Source: Sphingomonas aerophila (GTDB taxonomy: Bacteria; Pseudomonadota; Alphaproteobacteria; Sphingomonadales; Sphingomonadaceae). Taken from it: 64,000 nt of DNA. Position 1 is the first letter of the stretch. Each line of letters starts with the position of its first letter. Shown here in pieces: positions 7,738 through 15,430 of this stretch. Location: the NCBI RefSeq assembly GCF_014199305.1, contig NZ_JACIJK010000001.1, positions 468,023 to 532,022 of the forward strand, given 5' to 3'. A program made the position numbers and the translations under genes. The notes beneath the pieces were generated by a model. That model worked only from the letters and a program-made list of their open reading frames with translations, made no database searches and was not told the DNA's origin.

Positions 7738-8163
7738 ATGCGGATCGCCGGGTTGCCTCCCGCCATGCAGCAAGGCTTGCTTGCAGCGCTCGCCAAGGCA
7801 GGCGAGGATTTCACCAGCGCCGTAAAGGTCGTGGAGACACGCGCTGGCGCGGCCCTGCCGCCGACCGTCGCTCCACTGGCGCAGCCGGCCACGTCAGTCG
7901 AGATGTTGGTGGCGCTTGCCGCGGCGGAGCCACTGGTGGAACGGCGCCGCAAGATGGCCGAAGCAACGAACCGCGGCCTGGCGCTGCTGGAGCGGCTGCA
8001 TGCCAAATTGCTTGCCGGCGCGCTCGAGCCCGAGCTGGTCGAAGAGCTCGTTGAGTGGTCGGAAAGCTTTCAGGCGCCAGAGAACCCGCAGCTGGCCGCG
8101 CTGGCCAGCGAAATCGAAGTGCGGGTGCGAGTCGAACTCGCGAAGCACGAGATGCGGGTATAA
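7738..8163 (+). CDS. fliX: Flagellar assembly regulator FliX
   Basis: FliX couples completion of the early basal body to activity of the transcription factor FlbD in Caulobacter. The 141-residue protein begins MRIAGL and has a disordered linker. Its conserved C-terminal half contains RRRKMAEATNRGLALLERLHAKLL and the terminal QLAALASEIEVRVRVELAKHE, the family hallmark. A good TTGAGGAGATAAA ribosome site precedes the ATG. It faces flgI across a short shared promoter region and converges on flgB. The presence of an FlbD-like regulator 7.3 kb away supports the call. Confidence 0.88.
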   Translation: MRIAGLPPAMQQGLLAALAKAGEDFTSAVKVVETRAGAALPPTVAPLAQPATSVEMLVALAAAEPLVERRRKMAEATNRGLALLERLHAKLLAGALEPELVEELVEWSESFQAPENPQLAALASEIEVRVRVELAKHEMRV

Positions 8164-8169
8164 AAAGAA

Positions 8170-8194
8170 GGGCGGGGCAGCGGCTCCGCCCGTT
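8170..8194 (+). terminator. Terminator-like stem-loop after fliX
   Basis: GGGCGG (8170-8175) pairs with CCGCCC (8186-8191), followed by GTTT, starting 7 nt after the fliX stop. Confidence 0.6.
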
Positions 8195-8219
8195 TCACAA
8201 GATGCGATTTAGGCGAGGC

Positions 8220-8234
8220 GGCAGATCTTCTGCC
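8220..8234 (-). terminator. Small stem-loop after flgB
   Basis: GGCAGA and TCTGCC pair around a 3-nt loop, 10 nt past the flgB stop on the minus strand. No T run follows, so it may only be a 3'-end stabiliser. Confidence 0.3.
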
Positions 8235-8244
8235 ACCCCTGCGC

Positions 8245-8667
8245 TCAACCGCGACCTAGGGCCGTCTTCAAGAGCGACTGCTGCTTGCGATAAAGGTTCG
8301 TCATGGCTGTGAAATCAGCCTGCACCTTGCTCATGCGCAGCAACTGGTCTTCCAGCGTCACGTTGTTGCCATCGGGCTTTGTTTCCGAGATGTCCTTGTC
8401 CATCACGATATTGCCCGCCTGGATCGGCCGTGCTCCCAGGGCGGACATGCCGCTGGTGATCTGGACCTGTGGACGCGCAACACTTGGCACGCCGGACTGG
8501 CCCTGCTGAGCAAGAAGGTCACTGAAGTCAGGCGCTTCAACTTCGCGCGATTTGTAGCCGGGCGTTTCGCTGTTGGCGATATTCTGCGCCAGCACGCGCT
8601 GCCGCTCGGCGAGATGTTTCATCTCGCGGCCGATGCCGTTCATCAAAGCTGGAAGAGTTGAAGACAT
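8245..8667 (-). CDS. flgB: Flagellar proximal rod protein FlgB
   Basis: FlgB is the cell-proximal rod component next to the export gate. The 140-residue product shows the family pattern LAERQRVLAQNIANSETPGYKSREVEAPDF near the N terminus, ETKPDGNNVTLEDQLLRMSKVQADFTAMTNLYRKQ in the C-terminal half, and the hydrophobic end. The start at 8667 follows the stop of the upstream propeller gene by 4 nt, so both are probably one transcript. Its usual partners flgC and fliE do not follow; instead it converges on fliX. Confidence 0.93.
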   Translation of the reverse strand: MSSTLPALMNGIGREMKHLAERQRVLAQNIANSETPGYKSREVEAPDFSDLLAQQGQSGVPSVARPQVQITSGMSALGARPIQAGNIVMDKDISETKPDGNNVTLEDQLLRMSKVQADFTAMTNLYRKQQSLLKTALGRG

Positions 8668-8671
8668 CGGA

Positions 8672-11440
8672 TCAGAATCCCAATAAGCCGCTTGAGGCTT
8701 GGCTGCTGGAGAGGCGATCAAGCGCCGCTTGGTAGTTGGCCATCTGTGCCGCCTCTCGCGAGTTGGTGCCCGCGCCCGTCACACCTCCGTTGACGCGCGC
8801 CGCCTTGATATCATCCCAATATAGAGAGCGAAAACCGGTTTGGGTCATCGACAGCGCCTGCTTTATGCGGCCAAGCGCGACCTTGGCGTCGTCGGCTGTT
8901 GTGATCCCCAATGCTTCTGACAGATCCAGGCCGTAGCGTCCGCCCGGCGTAACAGCTGGGGTCTTGGCCGTAGTCGTGACGGGAACGGTGACCCGCGCTT
9001 CGGGCAGGCCGAGCTTCGTCAGCGCATCCTTGCCGTCGGGTCCGGCGATGAACTGGATGGACGTGCCCGCCACGGGCTCGATGCGCAGGACATTGCCGTC
9101 CCCGCTCTTGGGCGTGGAGACTGTTGCCTTTTTTCCAGTGATGGCGCGGATCCGGTCGGCAAGGGTCGTCAGCGTGTCGTCGGCGGTAACGGTGAACTTA
9201 CGTACCGCCCCATCACCAACGCGGATGGAAAACTCATCCCCCGGCCGCAACGAGGTCTGCGCCACCAGCTTTGCGGAGTCCACCGCGGTAAGCGCGCCAC
9301 GGTGCAGACCCAGCGCGCCCAGGACGGTATCGCCTCCTGATGCGCCCGACACCCGAACCGGCTCGCTGCGAAGGCCCGATTGACCGAACTGGCTGGTGTT
9401 TTCGACCGCGCCATTGCCCGGGTCGATGCGGCTGACAAAGCCATCCACCGTCCCCTGCCGATTGCCGTTCAGGCTACCGGTAGTGCGTCCGCCAGCATAG
9501 ATGTCGCCGTTCAGGAAGGTGACACTGTCGACCTGGTCATCTCCTGCGCTGCCGAGATAGGTGATCGCCGAACCACTCATGCCCGCATCGATCCGGGCCA
9601 CGAAGCCGTCGCGACCACCACTAGGAGCATTGACCTGAGTTCCTGCAACTGTGGCGCTCGTAGCGCCCGCGACCGCGATGCTACCATCGGCCGCGACGGC
9701 GATAGCACGCGCGTCGGTGCTGGCGCCCAGGCTGAGGTTGGACAGATCGCTGGCGAGATTGGACGAGTCCAGCCGGCGAAGCACAGAGCCCATCCCCTCA
9801 CGCGTGAGGGCGAGGAGTTGGCCGTCATTGTCGATTGCGAGTGCGGTGACCCGGTCCGTGCTGCCACTATCGATGGTGCGGCGCTCCATCAGGGCGCCCG
9901 TGGCGCTCAGGCGCGCGATGAATGCGTCGCCGTTGCCCCCGGACGATTGCCCGCCGACAAAGATCGACCCGTCTGCACCGACCGCGACGGCTCCTGCGCT
10001 ATCCGCGCCGGCCGAGCGTACCAGCTTGGCAAACTTCTCGTCGCCATTGGCGTTGAAGCGGGCGACCAGCATGTCGCCGTCGCTGGATGATCCATCAAAG
10101 CTGCCCGTCACCGTGCCGGCGACCACGATGTCGCCATCAGGCCCGATCGTCACCGCTGCCCCCTCGGCAGTTCCGGCGGCCCCCAGGCTTCGCTGCCAAA
10201 CCTGCCGGCCCTCGCTGTCCAGCTTCAGCAGAACCAGGTCGTTTCCGCCGTCTGATCTGTTGCTGCCCAGGTCGCCGTTGGTCGTCCCGACCACATAGCT
10301 GAAACCCTGCGCATCGGTGGCGATGCCCGCGGCCGTCGTGGGGGCGAGAACCTGCGGGGCCGGCGCGGGCGCGGCTGCCGTCTTTGTTGTTGTTGCGACC
10401 GGCTTATCGGCCGCGATGATCTCCGCCTTTTCGGTCGCGTTCCTGTCTACCGCGGCGATCGTGCCGAGCATCGAACGGCTCATCGTGCCGCCCGCGTCAC
10501 CGATCCGCATGATCCGGGTCGCAGTGGGGCTGTCCACATCGGTGACGCCGCTGGCGACCATCACCGCGTCGCGTGCACCGACCTGGTCGATCGAGACCTG
10601 TTCAAGTCCATTGGTTTTCAGCAGCAGGCCCCACTTTCCGGTGCCCTTGTCAGCGGAAAAGGATACGCCTTCCCAGCGCTGCTTAGGATTGCCGTCGGTG
10701 CCGAGCACCACGTTGCCGGATGCGTCACGCGCCGGAACGGCGGCAATGGCCGCGTTGATGGCGGCGGCAACACTGTCCAGCGTCGGCGGCTGCTGAGTTC
10801 CGGTCAGGTCCACGACAACGCTGTCGGTCGCAGTGGTTCTGGACAGCGTGACGCGGAATTGCTCGGTGCCCGTCAACCCGGCCAGCGGTGCATCGCGAGC
10901 GTCAGAGATACCCTTGCCCGCCACCTCCGTCGTGACGAGCCCGGCAGGCGCCTTAACCGATACGCTTTCTGCGCGGCGTGCCGGCTCACCAAAGGCCAGC
11001 GTCAACTGGCTGGACGGGGCCGTGCTCAGATATGTTTTGAGGTCCTCGAGTCCCTTGGCGAATGTCGCATTCAGCTGTGTCCGTTGCGCCGACGATGTCG
11101 TTGCGGCCGTGGCTGTCTCCGCCAGCAGGCGGAGCCGGTCGAGCGCCTTGTAGCTGGTGAAGGCGGTTTGCACGTCGCCGGGCAGCGCGTCGTTACCGGT
11201 CGCGGGCTTGTCGATCAGCGTCTTCATCGCGCGGATCGCGGAAACCTGGCTGGACACTGAAGTTGACGGCGCCGCCTGCTGCCATGGCGCTGTGGCGGCC
11301 GGGGTGGTGAACAGTGCCTTGGCCAATCGCACGGCGCGCGTGTCCATGGTGGCGGGCGACGATGACGCGCCGAACGTCAGGAAGCTGTTGCTTCCCGTCA
11401 GCATACTCAGCCCAACAAGGCTGCTTGAGAGATTTGCCAT
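8672..11440 (-). CDS. Large flagellar-region protein with SBBP-type beta-propeller repeats (FlaEY-like)
   Basis: The 922-residue product has no signal peptide. An N-terminal helical region (about 1-150) is followed by a segment FRVTLSRTTATDSVVVDLTG...SVAAAINAAIAA resembling flagellin IN motifs, then an Ala/Pro linker. Next come about six or seven SBBP-like blades (about 370-700) of the type YVVGTTNGDLG...DLVLLKLDSEG or DIVVAGTVTGSFDG. A second IN-like stretch (FSIRVGDGAVRKFTVTADDTL) and a C-terminal helical domain follow. The organisation recalls Caulobacter FlaEY, a large protein that modulates flagellin gene expression, but this is from memory. I chose the ATG at 11440 (MANLSSSLVGL); the open frame runs further upstream but overlaps divergent fliG. 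It is cotranscribed with flgB. Confidence 0.6.
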   Translation of the reverse strand: MANLSSSLVGLSMLTGSNSFLTFGASSSPATMDTRAVRLAKALFTTPAATAPWQQAAPSTSVSSQVSAIRAMKTLIDKPATGNDALPGDVQTAFTSYKALDRLRLLAETATAATTSSAQRTQLNATFAKGLEDLKTYLSTAPSSQLTLAFGEPARRAESVSVKAPAGLVTTEVAGKGISDARDAPLAGLTGTEQFRVTLSRTTATDSVVVDLTGTQQPPTLDSVAAAINAAIAAVPARDASGNVVLGTDGNPKQRWEGVSFSADKGTGKWGLLLKTNGLEQVSIDQVGARDAVMVASGVTDVDSPTATRIMRIGDAGGTMSRSMLGTIAAVDRNATEKAEIIAADKPVATTTKTAAAPAPAPQVLAPTTAAGIATDAQGFSYVVGTTNGDLGSNRSDGGNDLVLLKLDSEGRQVWQRSLGAAGTAEGAAVTIGPDGDIVVAGTVTGSFDGSSSDGDMLVARFNANGDEKFAKLVRSAGADSAGAVAVGADGSIFVGGQSSGGNGDAFIARLSATGALMERRTIDSGSTDRVTALAIDNDGQLLALTREGMGSVLRRLDSSNLASDLSNLSLGASTDARAIAVAADGSIAVAGATSATVAGTQVNAPSGGRDGFVARIDAGMSGSAITYLGSAGDDQVDSVTFLNGDIYAGGRTTGSLNGNRQGTVDGFVSRIDPGNGAVENTSQFGQSGLRSEPVRVSGASGGDTVLGALGLHRGALTAVDSAKLVAQTSLRPGDEFSIRVGDGAVRKFTVTADDTLTTLADRIRAITGKKATVSTPKSGDGNVLRIEPVAGTSIQFIAGPDGKDALTKLGLPEARVTVPVTTTAKTPAVTPGGRYGLDLSEALGITTADDAKVALGRIKQALSMTQTGFRSLYWDDIKAARVNGGVTGAGTNSREAAQMANYQAALDRLSSSQASSGLLGF

Positions 11441-11477
11441 CGTGTCCGTCCGTTTCCGCCGTTCTGCCGGCACTCTC

Positions 11478-11487
11478 CTATAATAGG
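11478..11487 (+). promoter_or_regulatory. CTATAATAGG element upstream of fliG
   Basis: The element lies about 70 nt before the fliG start and 38 nt from the divergent propeller gene. TGCC precedes it by exactly nine bases, the same spacing as at fliK and on the plus strand at fliX. No sigma-70 -35 hexamer is evident. Confidence 0.45.
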
Positions 11488-11557
11488 TGTAAACAAGCTC
11501 TTTCGGCGCAGTTGCCGCACTGGCTTTTAAGTTCCTCTCAAGGAGACCTGGTCTACC

Positions 11558-12592
11558 ATGTCGCTGATGGCCCCGATCGCCGAACCGCCCGAACTGAAGC
11601 GCTTTTCCGGTCCGCAGCGTGCGGCTGCACTGATGCTGGCGCTCGGCAAGGATCATGGCGCGCCAATCTGGGAACAGTTGTCGGTGGACGAGATCAAGGA
11701 GCTGTCCTCCACCATCGCGCAGCTCGGCCGTATTCCTTCGGCTGTGGTCGAGCACCTTCTGGTCCAGTTTTCGGGCGAGGTGTCCAGCATGGCATCCCTG
11801 CACGGATCCTTTGAATCCACCGAACGGCTGCTTTCCGGCGTCGTGCCGGAAGACCGGTTGAAGGAGATCATGGAGGAAATCCGCGGTCCGTCGGGTCGGA
11901 CGATGTGGGACAAGCTGTCCAATGTCAGCGAAGCGGTGCTCGCCTCTTACCTCAAGAACGAATATCCGCAGACCGTCGCAGTGATCCTGTCGAAACTGCG
12001 TGCCGATCATGCCGCGCGCGTGCTCGCCGAACTGCCACGCGACCTGTCGGTTGATGTGATCCAGCGTATGCTTCGCATGGACCCTGTGCAGAAGGATGTG
12101 CTGATCCAGATCGAACAAACGCTTAAAAGCGAGTTCATGAGCAACCTTTCGCGTGCGCAACGCCGCGATCCGCACGAAGCCATGGCGGAAGTGTTCAACG
12201 CCATGGATCGGTCGACCGAAGAAGCGATGTTGACTGAACTCGACCATCGGTCGCCGGAAGCAGCGGAGCGCATTCGTTCGCTTATGTTCACGTTCGAAGA
12301 CCTGGGCACGCTGTTGCCGGCGGCCATCGGCGTGATCGTCAAGCAGGCGGACAAGCGACAGATCGCGCTGGCGCTGAAGGGGGCACCGGACGAGCTGAAG
12401 CAGCTGTTCTTTGGTACCATGACCGAGCGGTCGGCCAAGCTGATGCGCGACGACATGTCCGCGATGGGGCCGGTCCGGGCCCGCGACTGCGAAGACGCGC
12501 AGAACGTACTGGTGCGTCTTGCAAAGCAGCTGGCGGATGCTGGCGAGATCATGCTCGTCGATCCGCGCAGCGAAGACGCGATGATCATCTGA
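11558..12592 (+). CDS. fliG: Flagellar motor switch protein FliG
   Basis: FliG is the rotor protein that transmits stator force and controls switching. The 344-residue product has the N-terminal FliF-binding domain (GPQRAAALMLALGKDHGAPIW), the middle-domain EHPQTVAVIL motif here as EYPQTVAVILSKL (about residues 135-147), and the C-terminal charged-helix domain (SLMFTFEDLGTLL and later FGTMTERSAKLMRDDMSAMGP). A clear CAAGGAG ribosome site precedes the ATG. fliH follows after 7 nt. Length and domain order are standard. Confidence 0.97.
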   Translation: MSLMAPIAEPPELKRFSGPQRAAALMLALGKDHGAPIWEQLSVDEIKELSSTIAQLGRIPSAVVEHLLVQFSGEVSSMASLHGSFESTERLLSGVVPEDRLKEIMEEIRGPSGRTMWDKLSNVSEAVLASYLKNEYPQTVAVILSKLRADHAARVLAELPRDLSVDVIQRMLRMDPVQKDVLIQIEQTLKSEFMSNLSRAQRRDPHEAMAEVFNAMDRSTEEAMLTELDHRSPEAAERIRSLMFTFEDLGTLLPAAIGVIVKQADKRQIALALKGAPDELKQLFFGTMTERSAKLMRDDMSAMGPVRARDCEDAQNVLVRLAKQLADAGEIMLVDPRSEDAMII

Positions 12593-12599
12593 GGTAGTT

Positions 12600-13259
12600 G
12601 TGGACCAATCGCTAAACATCCGGCCCTTTGCCTTTGACCGCATCTTCGCGATGCCAGCGGCGGCAGACCCATCGCTCAGGGCCGAGGATCTTCAGCTGCA
12701 GATCGTCTCGTTGGAAGCCGAACTGGAACGGATGCGGGCCGATCACCTGGCAGCATTGGCGCTGGCGCGGGCCGATGGTTTCGATGCTGGCCTTAACCAG
12801 GCGCGTGGCGAGGTTCAGGCCGCGCTGCTGTCCGCCGTTGACGCGTTCCAATCCACACTTGAACTTACCGACGCGAGAATTGAGGAGATCAACACCCGCG
12901 CCACTCAGGATGCTGCTGGTGTGGCACTTGCCGCGGCCGAGATGTTGGCGGCTCGCGCTATTGCCCATGATCCGAGCCTTGCCATCGACGAGGCGATCGG
13001 CCGCGTGTTGAAGCAGGTCGCGCGTGGTCAGGATGTCTGGGTGCGCGTCCATCCGACATTGGTGGAGGAGCTGGAGAGGCTCGTCGGCGAGCGGCAGAGC
13101 CGCGATCGGCGGCGCTTGAACCTTCATGTCGTGCCTGACGACAATGTGCTGTCGGGAGATGCGCATATCGAATGGGACCAGGGCGGCCTGACGCTTGAAG
13201 CTGCCGAGCGTGCGACCGTCGTTCGTGCGGAACTGGAGAGCCTGCTACCGTCAAGCTGA
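12600..13259 (+). CDS. fliH: Flagellar export stator protein FliH
   Basis: FliH binds and regulates the export ATPase FliI at the cytoplasmic face of the basal body. The 219-residue product has a short N-terminal region (IRPFAFDRIFAMP), a long coiled coil (residues about 30-95, LQIVSLEAELERMRADHLAALALARADGFDAG), and the C-terminal V-ATPase-E-like domain with VWVRVHPTLVEELERLVGE and VLSGDAHIEWDQGGLTLEA. The GTG start lies 7 nt after fliG. fliI is not in the window, and a terminator follows, so fliG-fliH form a two-gene unit. Confidence 0.88.
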   Translation: MDQSLNIRPFAFDRIFAMPAAADPSLRAEDLQLQIVSLEAELERMRADHLAALALARADGFDAGLNQARGEVQAALLSAVDAFQSTLELTDARIEEINTRATQDAAGVALAAAEMLAARAIAHDPSLAIDEAIGRVLKQVARGQDVWVRVHPTLVEELERLVGERQSRDRRRLNLHVVPDDNVLSGDAHIEWDQGGLTLEAAERATVVRAELESLLPSS

Positions 13260-13296
13260 CGTGTGCGGGTACCTCCGCCTTTCTCCCTGATCCCTG

Positions 13297-13332
13297 CAAA
13301 CCCGCCGCGGCTACGCCCGGCGGGTTTGTTGT
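13297..13332 (+). terminator. Rho-independent terminator after fliH
   Basis: An 11-bp stem (13297-13307 with 13318-13328) and a 10-nt loop are followed by TTGTTT. It separates fliGH from the fliF promoter region. Confidence 0.8.
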
Positions 13333-13356
13333 TTGCGACAGGCCGAACGCCCGCAC

Positions 13357-13407
13357 GGCAAAAAATGCCTAGCGGCAGAAACTGCCGGCCCATTGGCGTC
13401 CTATAAA
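13357..13407 (+). promoter_or_regulatory. fliF control region: two GGCA-N5-TGCC inverted repeats and a CTATAAA element
   Basis: GGCAAAAAATGCC (13357-13369) and GGCAGAAACTGCC (13374-13386) are near-identical 13-bp inverted repeats with centres 17 bp apart. CTATAAA follows at 13401-13407, about 45 nt before the fliF start. The second repeat overlaps the expected -35 position. A matching repeat is found at fliL/flgF. In Caulobacter FlbD binds ftr sites in the fliF promoter and represses it; these repeats are the obvious local candidates, by inference. Confidence 0.6.
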
Positions 13408-13451
13408 ACAGGAGAAGGGCTCGCGGCCCTGTCACCAATGCGGGGTTTGTT

Positions 13452-15071
13452 TTGGACCAGTTGCGAGCTTTCGTCGCCCAGATCGGGCAACGACGACTGA
13501 TGATGATGGGCGGCGTCGCTGCGGTCCTGCTAGTGGCCATGGCGGCCCTTGCCTTCCGCGGCGGCTCTTCGGAAATGGGCTTCCTGTATACCGACCTTGA
13601 TCCGTCGGCCGCCCAAACCATTGCCGAAAAGCTGAAGGGCCAGAATGTGCCGTTCCAGTTGTCGGCCGACGGCACGTCCATCATGGCGCCGCAAGACAAG
13701 CTGCCGCAGCTGCGCATGGACATGGCCGGCGAGAAACTTGGCGGCAAGATTGGCTATGACGTGCTCGACGAGGAAGAGCCATTCGGCGTTTCCGCCAGCC
13801 GTGCCAAGATGAACGAAACCCGCGCGATCGAGGGCGAGCTCTCCCGTTCGATCCAGAGCCTGGATGGCGTGCGCAGCGCCCGGGTGCATATCGTCATGCC
13901 GGAACGCGACATGTTCGCAACCGAGTCTCGCAAGGCCACTGCCGCGGTGACCGTAAAGACCAGCGGCCGCCTGTCCGGGGAAGCCGTGGAGTCCATTCGT
14001 TATCTCGTGGCGTCATCTGTTCCCGAGCTTTCGGCGGAGTCGGTGTCGATCGTCGATCAGACCGGCGCTCTGCTGGCGCGGGCAGGCGAGGCGGGTGCCT
14101 CCGGTGGCGGAGCGGACGAGCGCCAGACCTCCGTAGAAGGCAAGATGCGCGACCAGATCGTCGCGCTGCTGGAGCCCATCCTGGGGCAGGGCAAGGTACG
14201 CGCGGAAGTTTCGGCGCAGATCGATCGTGACCAGACGCGCGAAGAGTCGGATGTGTTCGATCCCGATAAGCAGGTGATTGCGCATCAGGTCACGGTGGAA
14301 AGCCAGGACCAGAACAGCGAAAGCGATGCCAAGGCCGAACTCGCCAGTGTCGCTACCCAGCTTCCCGAGAACCAGGGGCAACCTGCAAGCGCCGGCGGCG
14401 GCAACACCCGCAACGCCGCCCAGAAGCAGAACTCCGAGGACACTACCTTCGACAACAGCCGCACGCACAGCGTGAAGCTGCGCGGGCCGGGCAACATCAC
14501 CCGCCTGTCGGTTGCGGTGATGGTGGATGGCGGGGCCAAGGGCCTGCCGCAGCCGCAGATCCAGCGCATTCAGCGCCTGGTGGAAAATGCCGTTGGCATC
14601 GACAGCGAGCGCGGCGACAGCGTGGTCGTGGAGAGCATGAAGTTCGCGGGCGACGACAGCCTGGCCGACAAGCAGACCGGCTTCTTCTCTACCCTGACGC
14701 CCGGTCAGATCATCAACCTTCTGGAAGTGCTGGCAGCAGGCATCTTCGCCCTGATCGCGTTGCGGATGTTCCGCTACAAGCTGATCCCGGCTGCCGAGGC
14801 GGAACCGGCCGCCCTCGAGGGCCTGCTCGCTTCTCAGAATCCTGAGATGCTGGCCCTCGCCGAGCAGGCTGCTGACGGTGACGCAGACGCGCTGCAGCGG
14901 CTGGAAGCGATGCAGCAGGGCCATGCTGACGTACAACTTCTCGATCAGGAGATCGCGCTGGCTCAGGTCGACGGCCGCATCAAGGCATCTGCCCTGAAGC
15001 GCATCGGCGACGCGATCAGCGCCAGCCCCCCTGAGGCCGCGGCCGTGATCCGCCAATGGATGAACGCATAA
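13452..15071 (+). CDS. fliF: Flagellar MS-ring protein FliF
   Basis: FliF forms the membrane MS ring on which the basal body is built. The 539-residue product has two membrane helices (about residues 17-35 and 418-436), the N-terminal secretin-like domain with GFLYTDLDPSAAQTIAEKLK, and the conserved NETRAIEGELSRSIQSLDGVRSARVHIVMPE. A Gln/Asn-rich periplasmic loop around 295-335 carries no defined domain. The C-terminal FliG-binding tail is EAAAVIRQWMNA. The TTG start has only a weak ribosome site, but alignment favours it. The stop overlaps the fliN start (TAATG). Confidence 0.96.
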   Translation: MDQLRAFVAQIGQRRLMMMGGVAAVLLVAMAALAFRGGSSEMGFLYTDLDPSAAQTIAEKLKGQNVPFQLSADGTSIMAPQDKLPQLRMDMAGEKLGGKIGYDVLDEEEPFGVSASRAKMNETRAIEGELSRSIQSLDGVRSARVHIVMPERDMFATESRKATAAVTVKTSGRLSGEAVESIRYLVASSVPELSAESVSIVDQTGALLARAGEAGASGGGADERQTSVEGKMRDQIVALLEPILGQGKVRAEVSAQIDRDQTREESDVFDPDKQVIAHQVTVESQDQNSESDAKAELASVATQLPENQGQPASAGGGNTRNAAQKQNSEDTTFDNSRTHSVKLRGPGNITRLSVAVMVDGGAKGLPQPQIQRIQRLVENAVGIDSERGDSVVVESMKFAGDDSLADKQTGFFSTLTPGQIINLLEVLAAGIFALIALRMFRYKLIPAAEAEPAALEGLLASQNPEMLALAEQAADGDADALQRLEAMQQGHADVQLLDQEIALAQVDGRIKASALKRIGDAISASPPEAAAVIRQWMNA

Positions 15072-15430
15072 TGGAACCCGCCATGAACCAAGACATCGAT
15101 CTTCTTCCGTCCGACTCTGCTGTTGATCGCTCAGGCATCTCGCTGGACGAATTCGGCATGCCGGATCACGCGGAGGAAGGGCAGGGCGCACGCGGTCTGG
15201 AAGCGGTGCACGACGTTCAGGTAAAGGTGCAGGCGGTGCTTGGACGCGCGCGCATGCCGATCGGTGAGCTGCTTCGTCTTAAGAAGGGTACCGTGGTTGA
15301 GCTGGACCGGCGGGTTGGCGAGCCGGTCGACATCTACGTCAATGATCGCCTGATCGCCCGAGGCGAGGTGGTCATGATCGACCATTCACTCGGTGTGACC
15401 TTGACTGAGATCGTGCGTCCAGACCGCTGA
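15071..15430 (+). CDS. fliN: Flagellar switch protein FliN
   Basis: FliN is a C-ring protein that works with FliG and FliM in switching and export. The 119-residue product has a disordered acidic N terminus (about 1-45) and a complete SpoA domain: VQVKVQAVLGRARMPIGELLRLKKGTVVELDRRVGEPVDIYVNDRLIARGEVVMIDHSLGVTLTEI. The ATG overlaps the fliF stop; a second in-frame ATG four codons later is also possible. It sits between fliF and flbD in one operon. FliM is not in the window. Confidence 0.95.
   Translation: MEPAMNQDIDLLPSDSAVDRSGISLDEFGMPDHAEEGQGARGLEAVHDVQVKVQAVLGRARMPIGELLRLKKGTVVELDRRVGEPVDIYVNDRLIARGEVVMIDHSLGVTLTEIVRPDR

Noticed and set aside
11500..11540. GGCGCAGTTGCC upstream of fliG as a further inverted repeat
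   Set aside because: Arms and centre fit poorly; not counted with the GGCA-N5-TGCC set.
8672..12643. 1323-residue minus-strand open frame covering fliG antisense
   Set aside because: Only the part from the ATG at 11440 looks protein-like; the rest is antisense to fliG.
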